From Clostridia bacterium (GTDB lineage: Bacteria; Bacillota; Clostridia; Lachnospirales; Lachnospiraceae), in contig BNZC01000008.1 of assembly GCA_026000755.1 (NCBI GenBank), forward strand, positions 1-56,462: a stretch of DNA of 56,462 bases, written 5' to 3'. Below are positions 32,731-40,637 of the stretch, in pieces. How positions within the stretch are numbered: the stretch's first letter is position 1; each line of letters starts with the position of its first letter. Made by a program: the position numbers and the translations under genes. The notes beneath the pieces are model-generated. The model saw only the letters and a program-made list of their open reading frames with translations. It did not search any database and was not told where the DNA came from.

Positions 32731-33522
32731 TCATTTACCCCCTCTTGTGTCCGAATCGGACACGGTTTCTAAATACTCCGTCACAAGAGAAAGATAATCT
32801 CTCGCCGCTCCACAACGCCTTGAATATTCAAGAATCGGTGCATTTGCAAATGTGCTTTCGTCCACCTTTTCCGTTCGGCGTATATGTGTATGAAAAACCG
32901 GATAATCCTTTTGCTCATGCAACCACGCTTCGCCTTGTCTGTTTACCTCATTGTTTTGGTATGATGTTACAAAGCAACCGTACAAAGAAAGCTCTGGGTT
33001 AAAATCCTCTTTTATATTTTCAATCTGCTCTTTTAACTCCGCCAACCCGTCAAATGCGAAGTTATCAATCTTAATCGGTATCCATACCTCCTGTGAAGCC
33101 ACAAGGGCGTTAATGGTACTAATGTTTATATCCGGGGCGCAATCTATTACGCAATAGTCATAATCTCCCGCTATTCCCTTTAATGCCGTCCGAAGCCTTG
33201 TTTGTTGCGGCCGGCTCGGGTCAAGTAATACTTCTAAATTTGCCTTAATAAGTGTCATATTGGCGGGTATAATGTCAAGCGTTTCATACTGTGACGGCGT
33301 TATGATTTCATATATATTCGCATTTCGCCCCGTCAAAAGTTCCGCTATACTCGGATTCTCGTATCTGTGAATCCGAAACATTTTTGATATGTTTCCTTGC
33401 TTGTCATTGTCAATAAGCAAAACTCGCTTTCCGTGTACTGTGGCTAAAATATGTGCTATGTTTGCGGCTGATATTGTTTTTGCTACTCCGCCTTTTAAGT
33501 TGATAATGCTAATGGTTTTCAT
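32731..33522 (-). CDS. parA: ParA/Soj-type partition ATPase
   Basis: 263 aa. The deviant Walker A motif LKGGVAKT is at 9-16, followed by KRVLLIDNDKQGNISKMF and the Walker B region DYDYCVIDCAPDINIS. There is no N-terminal HTH, so it is of the small Soj type. ATG 33522 follows AAAGGAAGG; an upstream in-frame extension lacks a good site. The last codons contain the 17-bp palindrome, read as VSDSDT. Confidence 0.92.
   Translation of the reverse strand: MKTISIINLKGGVAKTISAANIAHILATVHGKRVLLIDNDKQGNISKMFRIHRYENPSIAELLTGRNANIYEIITPSQYETLDIIPANMTLIKANLEVLLDPSRPQQTRLRTALKGIAGDYDYCVIDCAPDINISTINALVASQEVWIPIKIDNFAFDGLAELKEQIENIKEDFNPELSLYGCFVTSYQNNEVNRQGEAWLHEQKDYPVFHTHIRRTEKVDESTFANAPILEYSRRCGAARDYLSLVTEYLETVSDSDTRGGK
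32747..32763. repeat. 17-bp dispersed palindrome, copy 5 (perfect; upstream of parB)
   Basis: GTGTCCGAATCGGACAC inside the 3' end of parA and 17 bp before the parB start. This is the strongest link between the palindrome and ParB. Confidence 0.8.
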
Positions 33523-33544
33523 TCGTTGTACCTTCCTTTGCTTT

Positions 33545-34201
33545 TTATAGTAACTCTTCCCCAAAACTCTCTTGTCCGTCTAAGATTTCTCCTGTTTCCG
33601 GGTCTACCCCTCCCGGTTGCTCATTTGTCCCGTAAAACTCATAATCGGCATTTGCAGTCTGCTCCAACTGCATTGACTTATACAACCTCGCTATTTGTTC
33701 TATTTCCTCTGTGTGCTTTTTTTCTTTGTGCAATGCACATGGGAAAATAATAGCCTTAATCTCGAATCCAATTTTACAGGCAAGCACAAATACTCCGCAA
33801 TCAAGTTCTCTCTTGTGGTAGGTGAGATAGTCCGGTTCGTCAAGAAGTGGTTTTATGTATTCCTCCTTAAACCCATAAATTTTCTTACCGTCTTGGAAAA
33901 ACCAATATTTATCATCTAACCACTCTATTTTTACATTTAACGGCTCCATTCCCGTTTCGTTTTCCGTATTGTCCTCGTATTCAACCGTGCTTGTCATTTT
34001 GCTCTCATTGCAAAACCATTTACTTCTTTTGTCCGGTGGTACGTCGAAAATCCGCAAAATCGTTTCCGATTCCATGTACGGCATACCTCGCAAAGAATAC
34101 ATTGCCATACCGTTGCTTAACCATTGTTCTCCGCTTTCGGTTGTATAGATTGTAAGTTGCTTATTCCTGTTAAATATCGACGCTATTGTTTTAAGTTTCA
34201 T
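33545..34201 (-). CDS. Early phage protein of unknown function (218 aa)
   Basis: Not recognised as a family. It is soluble and mostly beta-rich (KQLTIYTTESGEQWLSNG, NVKIEWLDDKYWFFQDGKKI), with an acidic end. ATG 34201 follows GGAGGGAGTACA, and the stop of the preceding gene overlaps it. It is directly upstream of parA in the same unit. Confidence 0.65.
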   Translation of the reverse strand: MKLKTIASIFNRNKQLTIYTTESGEQWLSNGMAMYSLRGMPYMESETILRIFDVPPDKRSKWFCNESKMTSTVEYEDNTENETGMEPLNVKIEWLDDKYWFFQDGKKIYGFKEEYIKPLLDEPDYLTYHKRELDCGVFVLACKIGFEIKAIIFPCALHKEKKHTEEIEQIARLYKSMQLEQTANADYEFYGTNEQPGGVDPETGEILDGQESFGEELL

Positions 34202-34524
34202 TGTACTCCCTCCTGACCGTAATTTGTTGTAATCTCCCCGCTTCTTTCGCTCTCTATAAAGCAAGGCTTGATACCTAAAACTACATATCCCTCTTTGCAA
34301 TACTCTGTGTTGTCAAGAATATATGAAATTCTAAATAATGCACTCCGCCCGGTGTACCGCTCACTTTCGTTTGTGATTCCGTCCATGATTTCATTGTCAT
34401 ACTCGTTTAATGCGATAAAGCTACCTTCCCTAAAATTTCTGTCGTTCCTGCGAACTTCAAAGGTCTTTTTTCCACTTACTGCGGCTTCAAAAAATTTTGG
34501 TTTGATTTTCAATGCGTGTATCAT
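34198..34524 (-). CDS. DUF3850 / ASCH-like RNA-binding protein
   Basis: 108 aa. IHALKIKPKFFEAAVSGKKT, EVRRNDRNFREGSFIALNEY and ISYILDNTEYCKEGYVVLGI follow the DUF3850 pattern, an ASCH/PUA-like fold thought to bind RNA or modified nucleotides. Common in Firmicutes phage early regions. Function unproven. Confidence 0.82.
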   Translation of the reverse strand: MIHALKIKPKFFEAAVSGKKTFEVRRNDRNFREGSFIALNEYDNEIMDGITNESERYTGRSALFRISYILDNTEYCKEGYVVLGIKPCFIESERSGEITTNYGQEGVQ

Positions 34525-34547
34525 GGTTTTTAACCTTCCTTTCTTGT

Positions 34548-34745
34548 TTATTTGTTTTCTGCTTCCCTTTCTCTTTGTGTTTCCCTTTCTCTTTGTGCTT
34601 CTAATGCCCGCTGCACCTTTTCCGCAATTGGTTTTAATTTGTTGATTTCATCAAGCCATTGCTGTAATAGATTTGCTTCTGGTTTCTTTGCGTTCTGTAC
34701 ATTCTTTTTCTGATGGTGTTTTTTTCGCTTTTTCTTCTTACTCAA
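34548..34745 (-). CDS. Very basic small protein with a repetitive C-terminus
   Basis: 65 aa from TTG 34745, which has GGAGG at 7 nt. The N-terminus is a Lys/His run (SKKKKRKKHHQKK) and the C-terminus repeats RE(R/T)Q units (EAQRERETQREREAEN) because of a short DNA tandem repeat. It is probably nucleic-acid-binding or disordered. A longer in-frame start exists at 34793 but overlaps the upstream gene. Confidence 0.5.
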   Translation of the reverse strand: MSKKKKRKKHHQKKNVQNAKKPEANLLQQWLDEINKLKPIAEKVQRALEAQRERETQREREAENK

Positions 34746-34954
34746 TTGCTTTCCTCCAATCGCGCTATCGCCCTTTTTAGACTTGATACGCAACCACTTC
34801 TAAAACATATGCTTTCATGTCCGATTCCGTAAAGCATATATTTTAGGTTAAAAATGTCCTTTTCCCTCCGGCTTCTTGGTGGCTTTTCAAGCGATTCTGT
34901 TACTAAGTCACATTTCTTTTGTAGGTTTCTCTTGTCATATTCCTGCTTGGTCAA
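34742..34954 (-). CDS. Small early protein (70 aa), unknown
   Basis: Basic and helical (TKQEYDKRNLQKKCDLVTES, NLKYMLYGIGHESICF). It overlaps both neighbours by 4 nt, so it is translationally coupled. No family recognised. Confidence 0.6.
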   Translation of the reverse strand: MTKQEYDKRNLQKKCDLVTESLEKPPRSRREKDIFNLKYMLYGIGHESICFRSGCVSSLKRAIARLEESN

Positions 34955-35175
34955 AACTTTACCCCTTCCCTTTCCATAATCCTCAATATGCTTTCAATGG
35001 CAGAACGCTTACTTTTTCCCGTATCTCGCATATTGATAATATTTGCAATATCCAAAATCCCCTCCGCTTCGTTCACCTCGCTTTCCTTTTCTCCGGCTTT
35101 TCGCATACATGATGGACAAGTGGCAAATCCCTCCACTTTTTTACCTCCGCATTTCTCGCAATGTGTAATTACCAT
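34951..35175 (-). CDS. Zinc-ribbon small protein (74 aa)
   Basis: HCEKCGGKKVEGFATCPSC forms a CxxC...CxxC zinc ribbon, followed by a charged helix (KSKRSAIESILRIMEREG). ATG 35175 overlaps the preceding stop. An upstream in-frame extension overlaps the membrane protein gene and has no ribosome site. Confidence 0.65.
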   Translation of the reverse strand: MVITHCEKCGGKKVEGFATCPSCMRKAGEKESEVNEAEGILDIANIINMRDTGKSKRSAIESILRIMEREGVKF

Positions 35176-35480
35176 ACCGGATAACCCAAAAGCACAAGAT
35201 GTCCTGTAATAAAAGCTCCGACAAGATATATTGCCCATGCAAAAACAAGGAAAAGCAATACCGCTTCAATCAACCCCGCTGCCATATATACTAACTTGTA
35301 AGTCAACAATCTCTTGTATTTTCTATCCGCCTTTTTCATCCTTTTTTCATCTTGTGCCGCCATGCTTAATTTTCTTTCGTGTGCATTTTCTCTCATATAT
35401 CTGTTAAGTTTCTTTTTAACTCCGATTCGTATTGTTATAAGCATAAAACACAAAACAGTAATCAACTCTCCTAACCACAT
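35169..35480 (-). CDS. Membrane protein (103 aa), unknown
   Basis: Two or three membrane helices: one at the N-terminus (ELITVLCFMLITIRIGV) and a long hydrophobic C-terminal region (AAGLIEAVLLFLVFAWAIYL, then LVGAFITGHLVLLG), with a basic loop between. It lies between the C5 methyltransferase and a zinc-ribbon gene. It might be a superinfection or membrane-remodelling protein. Confidence 0.6.
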   Translation of the reverse strand: MWLGELITVLCFMLITIRIGVKKKLNRYMRENAHERKLSMAAQDEKRMKKADRKYKRLLTYKLVYMAAGLIEAVLLFLVFAWAIYLVGAFITGHLVLLGYPVW

Positions 35481-35481
35481 T

Positions 35482-37212
35482 TTATAATCCCCCTCTCATA
35501 ACCGCCACAATACCCCTAAAAACTCTTTCCGCACATGGTACGGCTAAACTATTGCCTAATGCTACATAACGTGGTGTATCGGCAATCTGCTCTCCTTTGG
35601 TGTTGTATTTTGTCCAATTGTCCGGGAATCCTTGCAACCGCTCGCATTCAAGTGGTGTAAGTTTTCGCAAAGAGTATTTCACATAAAAAGCAAGTTTCTT
35701 AAATACTACAATCAATGTTTCCGAACCCCCTCCATAGTCCCCTCCGTTTGCTCGGAGTGTTCCTATACCCTCCGCATAATTTCCGTGACTACTCGGCGTG
35801 TAACATTTTTGAATTATCGGCGTATCTCCTCGTATGTGGCTGTTTTGTCCTGATGTGGGTGGTCCTGTTTTTTCTGCATATCTATAACCGTGATGTTGAT
35901 ATGCTTCAAAAAATGCTACGGCGTGTCTGTCCGTTGCTGATAATGTCGGTGATGGCTCACCCTCCGGACTTATAATAAATCCATTGGCGTTTTGGTTTAA
36001 CTGCGGGTCCCTTATCGGATATACGGCAAATGTAATCGGTGGGTGTCCGTGTGTTTGCGCCCGAAGCGTTGGAACGATTCCGTTTTCGCTAATATCCATA
36101 ACACTCCCTCCTTGGTCATTTATTACCGCTTCGTATGTGGCAAATACACCGTGACTATGTGCTGCTTGTAAAGTGTATGCAGGTTCTTCATTTTGCCCTA
36201 CCCCAAGCCCCGTACCCTCTCCAAGCTTTTTATGTCTTGTTGCTACTTGTAAATTGATTGGGTGCGTCGAAATTACAGATGGTGTCATACTTGCACGCAA
36301 GCACGGGCTTTTTTCGTTTTCATATCCTATCGAATGTGCTTTTTCGGAGTTTCGGTCTAAAAATCCCGTTGCTTCGTTTATCAAGTAAAGCCCTGTTTTT
36401 GCTCCCCCACCTCCTCCAAACCCGCATAATGTGGCACTCTTGTCCGCGTTTATCCTTACTCTTGCTCCTTGTCCTCCAAAATCAATAACACTTTCCCTTT
36501 TATCTTCCCCGCTTGTATTTTCAATACTGCTGATAAAAGCTCCGGCAACTTTTTCCCTCTCTTTTCTGCCCTTTTTAACATACCCAAGCACGCTTTCGCA
36601 CTCAAAGAGTATTTGTGGTGTGCTTTCGGTTCTAAAATCTCCCACAAGGAAGATTCGTTTTCTACGTTGGGGAACTCCCCAATACTGCGAATCAAGTTGC
36701 CGCCATGCGACACTTGCTCCCCCTTCCCTACCTCCAACCATTCCGGCAGTTGCCCATCTTCCACTTTTAGGCATTGGAATACTGGTCTTTGTGATTTCTT
36801 CAAGGACTGTCCGAAAATCATTTCCTTTGTTACTGCTGAATGCTCCGGGTACGTTTTCCCAAATAATGAAAGTTGGTTGTTTTCCATTTGTCGCTTCCCT
36901 CATCTCGTAAATAATTCTTATCGCTTCACGGAATAACCCGCTCCGCTCCCCATCAAGTCCTTTTTGTCCTCCTGCTATACTTAAATCTTGGCACGGACTT
37001 CCAAAGCTTATAATATCAACTGGCAAAATATCTTTTCCACTTATTTTTGTTAAATCTCCTAGTTGTTGCACTCTCGGAAAGTGCCGTTTTGTAATTTCAA
37101 TGCAGTTTTTCTCGATTTCCGAAGCCCACACGGTTTTTATTCCGCACCGCTGTGCGGCAAGTGGAAATCCGCCGATTCCGTCAAATAAGCTACCCAAAGT
37201 AATTCTTTTCAA
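35482..37212 (-). CDS. DNA (cytosine-5-)-methyltransferase
   Basis: About 576 aa. Motif I is TLGSLFDGIGGFPLAA, motif IV with catalytic Cys is ISFGSPCQDLSIAGGQKG, and motif VI is IWENVPGAFSS. The C-terminal motifs are LTPLECERLQGFPDNW and YVALGNSLAVPCAERVF. A long variable target-recognition region lies between. The best start is TTG 37212, behind GGGGGAAGCAACGG. It overlaps recU by 23 nt. No cognate endonuclease is visible, so it probably protects phage DNA or controls expression. Confidence 0.92.
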   Translation of the reverse strand: MKRITLGSLFDGIGGFPLAAQRCGIKTVWASEIEKNCIEITKRHFPRVQQLGDLTKISGKDILPVDIISFGSPCQDLSIAGGQKGLDGERSGLFREAIRIIYEMREATNGKQPTFIIWENVPGAFSSNKGNDFRTVLEEITKTSIPMPKSGRWATAGMVGGREGGASVAWRQLDSQYWGVPQRRKRIFLVGDFRTESTPQILFECESVLGYVKKGRKEREKVAGAFISSIENTSGEDKRESVIDFGGQGARVRINADKSATLCGFGGGGGAKTGLYLINEATGFLDRNSEKAHSIGYENEKSPCLRASMTPSVISTHPINLQVATRHKKLGEGTGLGVGQNEEPAYTLQAAHSHGVFATYEAVINDQGGSVMDISENGIVPTLRAQTHGHPPITFAVYPIRDPQLNQNANGFIISPEGEPSPTLSATDRHAVAFFEAYQHHGYRYAEKTGPPTSGQNSHIRGDTPIIQKCYTPSSHGNYAEGIGTLRANGGDYGGGSETLIVVFKKLAFYVKYSLRKLTPLECERLQGFPDNWTKYNTKGEQIADTPRYVALGNSLAVPCAERVFRGIVAVMRGGL

Positions 37213-37741
37213 CCGTTGCTTCCCCCTTTTCGCACATATAATCAAGAAACAATACTGCTCCCGTAAATTTCACCCGGTACGGCTCTAAATCCTTTTGCGT
37301 GACGTATTTTCTTCCGTACCGCTCTTTCATGTCCCTCCATACGCCCAATGGAACAAAATAGAATTTATCTCTTATCCCTCCACATACGCCCGCTATTGCT
37401 CCAAGTTTTGCATGGAACTCAAGCATTTCTATTTGCTTTTGTGTCAACACTCCTTGCTTTAATCGGTCGGTTGTGGTGTATTTCGCTTCAAAAACAATTG
37501 ATTTCCCTCCGGACAATGTCCCTTGAAAGTCCGGTTGTGCAAGTGCTATAAACCTTCCTGTAAAAATCCCGTCCCGCTGCTTTTTTATTACTCTGAATGG
37601 CTCCGGTGTTTTATCTATCACCGCCCGCTTGTCTCGTTCGTAATAACCACACGCCGCCTTTATGTATCCCTCAAATGCTTGCCCCTGTGCATTATTTACG
37701 GTATTTTGGTATTTTTGTCGGGCTTTTTGTTTGTCTACCAT
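37190..37741 (-). CDS. RecU-like Holliday junction resolvase
   Basis: 183 aa. QGQAFEGYIKAACGYYERDK at the N-terminus, TGRFIALAQPDFQGTLSGGKSI-type PD-(D/E)xK residues (PDFQG, VFEAKYT) and KQIEMLEFHAKLGAIAGVCG match the RecU/PBP-related factor A family. It resolves recombination intermediates before packaging. Confidence 0.88.
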   Translation of the reverse strand: MVDKQKARQKYQNTVNNAQGQAFEGYIKAACGYYERDKRAVIDKTPEPFRVIKKQRDGIFTGRFIALAQPDFQGTLSGGKSIVFEAKYTTTDRLKQGVLTQKQIEMLEFHAKLGAIAGVCGGIRDKFYFVPLGVWRDMKERYGRKYVTQKDLEPYRVKFTGAVLFLDYMCEKGEATVEKNYFG

Positions 37742-37780
37742 TCATCTCCCTCACTTTTCTGTTGTTTCACTCGCAATCGG

Positions 37781-37954
37781 TCAAGCACCTCTCCTCCGTT
37801 CATACGGCATATTGTTCTTTTCCCTCCTCGGTCTGTATAGCATTGTTACGCTTACTTTTTCCTTTTCGCTATGCTTATTCTTTTCGTCCATGCAATCGCA
37901 ACGCTCGCATGGGTCAAGGTTCGCTCCGCAATTTTCGCACGTCTTGTATCTCAT
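37781..37954 (-). CDS. Small zinc-ribbon protein (57 aa)
   Basis: CENCGANLDPCERCDC supplies four or more cysteines for zinc binding; the C-terminus is basic (RPRREKNNMPYERRRG). ATG 37954 has GGAGGGG at 6-7 nt. A longer in-frame version from 38038 would overlap the upstream gene and has weaker sites. Confidence 0.55.
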   Translation of the reverse strand: MRYKTCENCGANLDPCERCDCMDEKNKHSEKEKVSVTMLYRPRREKNNMPYERRRGA

Positions 37955-38007
37955 TTGTTGCCCCTCCATCAAATCAAGATTTGTATCCATCTTACTCTCT
38001 CTTTTTA

Positions 38008-38223
38008 TCATTCTTCTGTGCTTCCCTTTTTCTCCCATTCCTCACATGAATGGTTGTGTTCCGTCCAGTCTGCTATGTATTCACTTTCATCATTTACACA
38101 CACCCAACCATCATCAATGTTTTCAAATTCGTGCCATTTGCACGTTCCGCATATTTTTCTTGTTTTTTTCGGTATCGGTTTCCATTCGCTTGGAATCCCA
38201 TCATGTCCAAATGTCCTATACAT
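38008..38223 (-). CDS. Small Cys-containing early protein (71 aa)
   Basis: ICGTCKWHEF, then WVCVNDESEY and HNHSCEEWEKK give a CxxC...C...C pattern, common in short phage proteins with a zinc knuckle. ATG 38223 has GGAGGGGAGGG and overlaps the upstream gene by 8 nt. The frame is open to 38418, but that is a shadow of the neighbour. Confidence 0.65.
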   Translation of the reverse strand: MYRTFGHDGIPSEWKPIPKKTRKICGTCKWHEFENIDDGWVCVNDESEYIADWTEHNHSCEEWEKKGSTEE

Positions 38224-38488
38224 AATCCCTCCCCTCCAATTCCCTAACCCTTTCGTGAAAACCTTTTTCAATCGATAGGTGTGCTTTTTGTTCGGCTTGT
38301 AACAATTCTTTAAGTTCTGCCACCTCTTCACATTTTTCTCTGTACAGCTTGTCCATCTCGTGTATTTGTTCCGGTGAAATCCCGGTATCCTCATACTTTC
38401 CAAGCCGTTCCAATACATTAGAAGTCAGTTTGTTTTTATTCAAGTCATAAATTTCAAACTTCTCGTTGTAATACGTCAACCTTCTCAC
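38216..38488 (-). CDS. Coiled-coil early protein (90 aa)
   Basis: The N-terminus YYNEKFEIYDLNKNK and LERLGKYEDTGISPEQIHEM, followed by a heptad-rich C-terminal helix, is the pattern of a widespread, unnamed Clostridia phage protein. GTG 38488 has GGGAGGG. Confidence 0.68.
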   Translation of the reverse strand: MRRLTYYNEKFEIYDLNKNKLTSNVLERLGKYEDTGISPEQIHEMDKLYREKCEEVAELKELLQAEQKAHLSIEKGFHERVRELEGRDYV

Positions 38489-38505
38489 TTTATTTCCCTC
38501 CCATC

Positions 38506-38796
38506 TTATTCTTTTAATACTCCATCATGCTTAATATACTTTTCATAAAGATACTCTGTGTACCCATATTCATTATCTTCTGTAAGCATTTTTCTCTCAT
38601 CATCTGACATTTCTAACGGTGACACGAACGTTTCTATCGCAAACCGCATTGTTTCATTGTATTTCTTTTCAAGTTCTTGCATTGCTAATACGCTGTCGCG
38701 TTTACACCTATTACATTTTGTTGCCAAACAACTCATAATTTCTCCTTCTGTTTGTTTTAGAAAAAACTTTACCTCAATATCCGTTTTATCAACCAT
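38506..38796 (-). CDS. Early phage protein (96 aa), unknown
   Basis: Acidic, with a CLATKCNRCKRD cysteine cluster near the N-terminus and helical remainder (AMQELEKKYNETMRFAIETF). ATG 38796 has GGAGATAAA. No family assigned. Confidence 0.6.
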   Translation of the reverse strand: MVDKTDIEVKFFLKQTEGEIMSCLATKCNRCKRDSVLAMQELEKKYNETMRFAIETFVSPLEMSDDERKMLTEDNEYGYTEYLYEKYIKHDGVLKE

Positions 38797-38832
38797 TTTA
38801 TCTCCAATCCAAGTTTAATTGATTGTACTTTT

Positions 38833-39096
38833 TTAATAAAAATCGTCTATGTACTCTTCAAAACAATCAATACATTCATCTGAATTCTTACTATCATGTT
38901 CCGTTTCGCAATCTTTGCAGAAGTCTTTATTTTTTTCATAAAAACATTGTGATTGTTTGCATGGCGGCTTTTCTTTTTCTATCACGAACTTAATCGTTTT
39001 CCTATATTTTTCTCTCAATCTTATATTCTCTGCTTCTAATCCCTTTAGAAACAGATAGTAGCTATCGCCAATGGTTACAAACTTTTCACTTTCCAT
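38833..39096 (-). CDS. Early phage protein with C-terminal cysteine cluster (87 aa)
   Basis: FVTIGDSYYLFLKGLEAENI leads into a helix, then CKQSQCFYEKNKDFCKDCE and CIDCFEEY, seven cysteines in total, suggesting one or two zinc knuckles. It overlaps the transglycosylase gene by 11 nt. Confidence 0.6.
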   Translation of the reverse strand: MESEKFVTIGDSYYLFLKGLEAENIRLREKYRKTIKFVIEKEKPPCKQSQCFYEKNKDFCKDCETEHDSKNSDECIDCFEEYIDDFY

Positions 39097-39589
39097 AATG
39101 TTTTTCCTCCAACAATCGTGATAGATTCAAGATATTTTCCGCAAAGTTACTTATGTACCCATCACGCCCCGCCTTGCTGTCACCGTTGTAGTATGCTAGT
39201 GCCACCGCCACATCTTCATACTTTTCGCACAACTCTATCAGATAATCGGTTCCGGTCAATATATTCCCCCATGTGTCATATATGCTCACCCCTAGCTTGT
39301 CCGCTCTTGCTTTCTGATACTTTGGATAGAGTTGCATATATCCCACGCAACCAATGGAACTTTTTACTTCCATACGGTTTGATGATTCGTAAAATATGAT
39401 TGCTTGGATTAGTTCGGGTGCTACCGGGTAGATTTTCGCCACCCTGTTTGTAAGTTCGATAACCTTTGCGTTCTCTGTCTGCTCTATTTTCTGATACCCT
39501 TTTCCTGCTGCCATTGCATGATTTGTAATAAGCAATCCGATAATGATTGATACGATTACCGTCGCTATATGCACTTTGTTTACTCTCAT
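39086..39589 (-). CDS. Lytic transglycosylase (SLT domain)
   Basis: 167 aa. An N-terminal membrane/signal helix (HIATVIVSIIIGLLITNHAMAAG) precedes the SLT fold: APELIQAIIFYESSNRMEV with catalytic Glu, VGYMQLYPKYQ, WGNILTGTDYLIELCEKY and VALAYYNGDSKAG. It cuts glycan strands without water. In an early region rather than the tail, it may assist DNA entry or cell-wall remodelling. Confidence 0.85.
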   Translation of the reverse strand: MRVNKVHIATVIVSIIIGLLITNHAMAAGKGYQKIEQTENAKVIELTNRVAKIYPVAPELIQAIIFYESSNRMEVKSSIGCVGYMQLYPKYQKARADKLGVSIYDTWGNILTGTDYLIELCEKYEDVAVALAYYNGDSKAGRDGYISNFAENILNLSRLLEEKHYGK

Positions 39590-39613
39590 TTTTCTTCCTC
39601 CTGCTCTACTTTC

Positions 39614-39895
39614 TTAGAAATATCGCTCCACGTATCCCAAATTTATAAGCTCGAAAAGCTCACCATAAACACTTATCTTTTCGCTGTATCTGCAATTTGC
39701 TCTTTTGTGAATGCGTGGGTCATCCGACTTCCAATCCATGATGTATATTCCATCCCCCATGAACATCACTTGTACTCCTACCGAAAAGCATTTATAATAC
39801 AATCCTGCTTTTCCATATTCACCCTTGCATTTCTTATACCCTAACTCCCTTAGTTCTTTTTTCGATTCTTCTTTAATCCTTAACACCTTTATCAC
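39614..39895 (-). CDS. Small protein overlapping the methyltransferase end (93 aa)
   Basis: Unknown. Basic N-terminus (IKVLRIKEESKKELRELGYK) and a beta-rich middle (AGLYYKCFSVGVQVMFMGDGI). The start is GTG 39895 or GTG 39886 near a 10-G tract that also ends the methyltransferase. One more G would fuse the two frames. Confidence 0.6.
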   Translation of the reverse strand: MIKVLRIKEESKKELRELGYKKCKGEYGKAGLYYKCFSVGVQVMFMGDGIYIMDWKSDDPRIHKRANCRYSEKISVYGELFELINLGYVERYF

Positions 39896-40614
39896 CCCCC
39901 CCCCTCAAAAATCGAACTTTGTGTATACTCCTCTTGTTCTTCTTGTAACTCATCAAAATTAATCCGTATTTGCTCCATTTCCACCGTCAACCTCATATTT
40001 GCGGCGGTGTAATATTCGGTATCAATCTCAAATCCAATAAAATCGAGTCCCGCTCTGTAACACGCAATCAGGCTTGACGCACTCCCGGCGTGTGTATCAA
40101 GTATCTTATCCCCTCTTTTTGCGTATTTTGATAATATCCATGAGTAGAGTGCAATCGGCTTTTGTGTCGGGTGTATGCGTATTTCTTTGTTTTTCATATC
40201 CTCTTGTAACATACCGTGCCATCTGTACTTGAAACGGCGTACTGCGGTATGAAACGAAGTCCACGCCAATTCACAATCTGCAAAATCTGTTTCCCCATTT
40301 TCCTTATCCCATACAATCCAACAATGGCTATCAACCGGAATCCGGCTTATAAAATGGTTCGCTCCCCATATGATTTGATTTTTGCTAACACGCATAAGTT
40401 CTGTAAAATATTCGCATTCCGGCGGTTGTAAATCGTTACCATGAAACGCCTTGTAATTCTTTGCAACCGCTAGTTTACTGCGTTCTTTGTTTTTACTTCC
40501 GTCCTCCCCGATTCCATATGGCACATCAACAACAGCAAGGTCAAAAAACTTATCCGGTAACTCACGCATACCCTCCATGCAATCCATATTGTAAAGACGA
40601 TTCATTTCTAGCAT
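39892..40614 (-). CDS. DNA N6-adenine or N4-cytosine methyltransferase
   Basis: 240 aa. Motif IV is VVDVPYGIG (a DPPY variant), then RVSKNQIIWGANHF, IRIHPTQKPIALYSWIL (motif X-like) and KILDTHAGSASSLIACYRAG (motif I), the beta-class order. ATG 40614 follows GGAGGGAAAAA. The C-terminus ends in a glycine tract encoded by the G run at 39895-39904. No restriction partner is seen. Confidence 0.9.
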   Translation of the reverse strand: MLEMNRLYNMDCMEGMRELPDKFFDLAVVDVPYGIGEDGSKNKERSKLAVAKNYKAFHGNDLQPPECEYFTELMRVSKNQIIWGANHFISRIPVDSHCWIVWDKENGETDFADCELAWTSFHTAVRRFKYRWHGMLQEDMKNKEIRIHPTQKPIALYSWILSKYAKRGDKILDTHAGSASSLIACYRAGLDFIGFEIDTEYYTAANMRLTVEMEQIRINFDELQEEQEEYTQSSIFEGGG

Positions 40615-40637
40615 TTTTTCCCTCCTTTTCGATTCTT

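Noticed and set aside
35632..36936. Several long open frames on either strand within the C5 methyltransferase gene
   Set aside because: They are shadows: no ribosome sites, no family signals, and the methyltransferase motifs run through the whole region.
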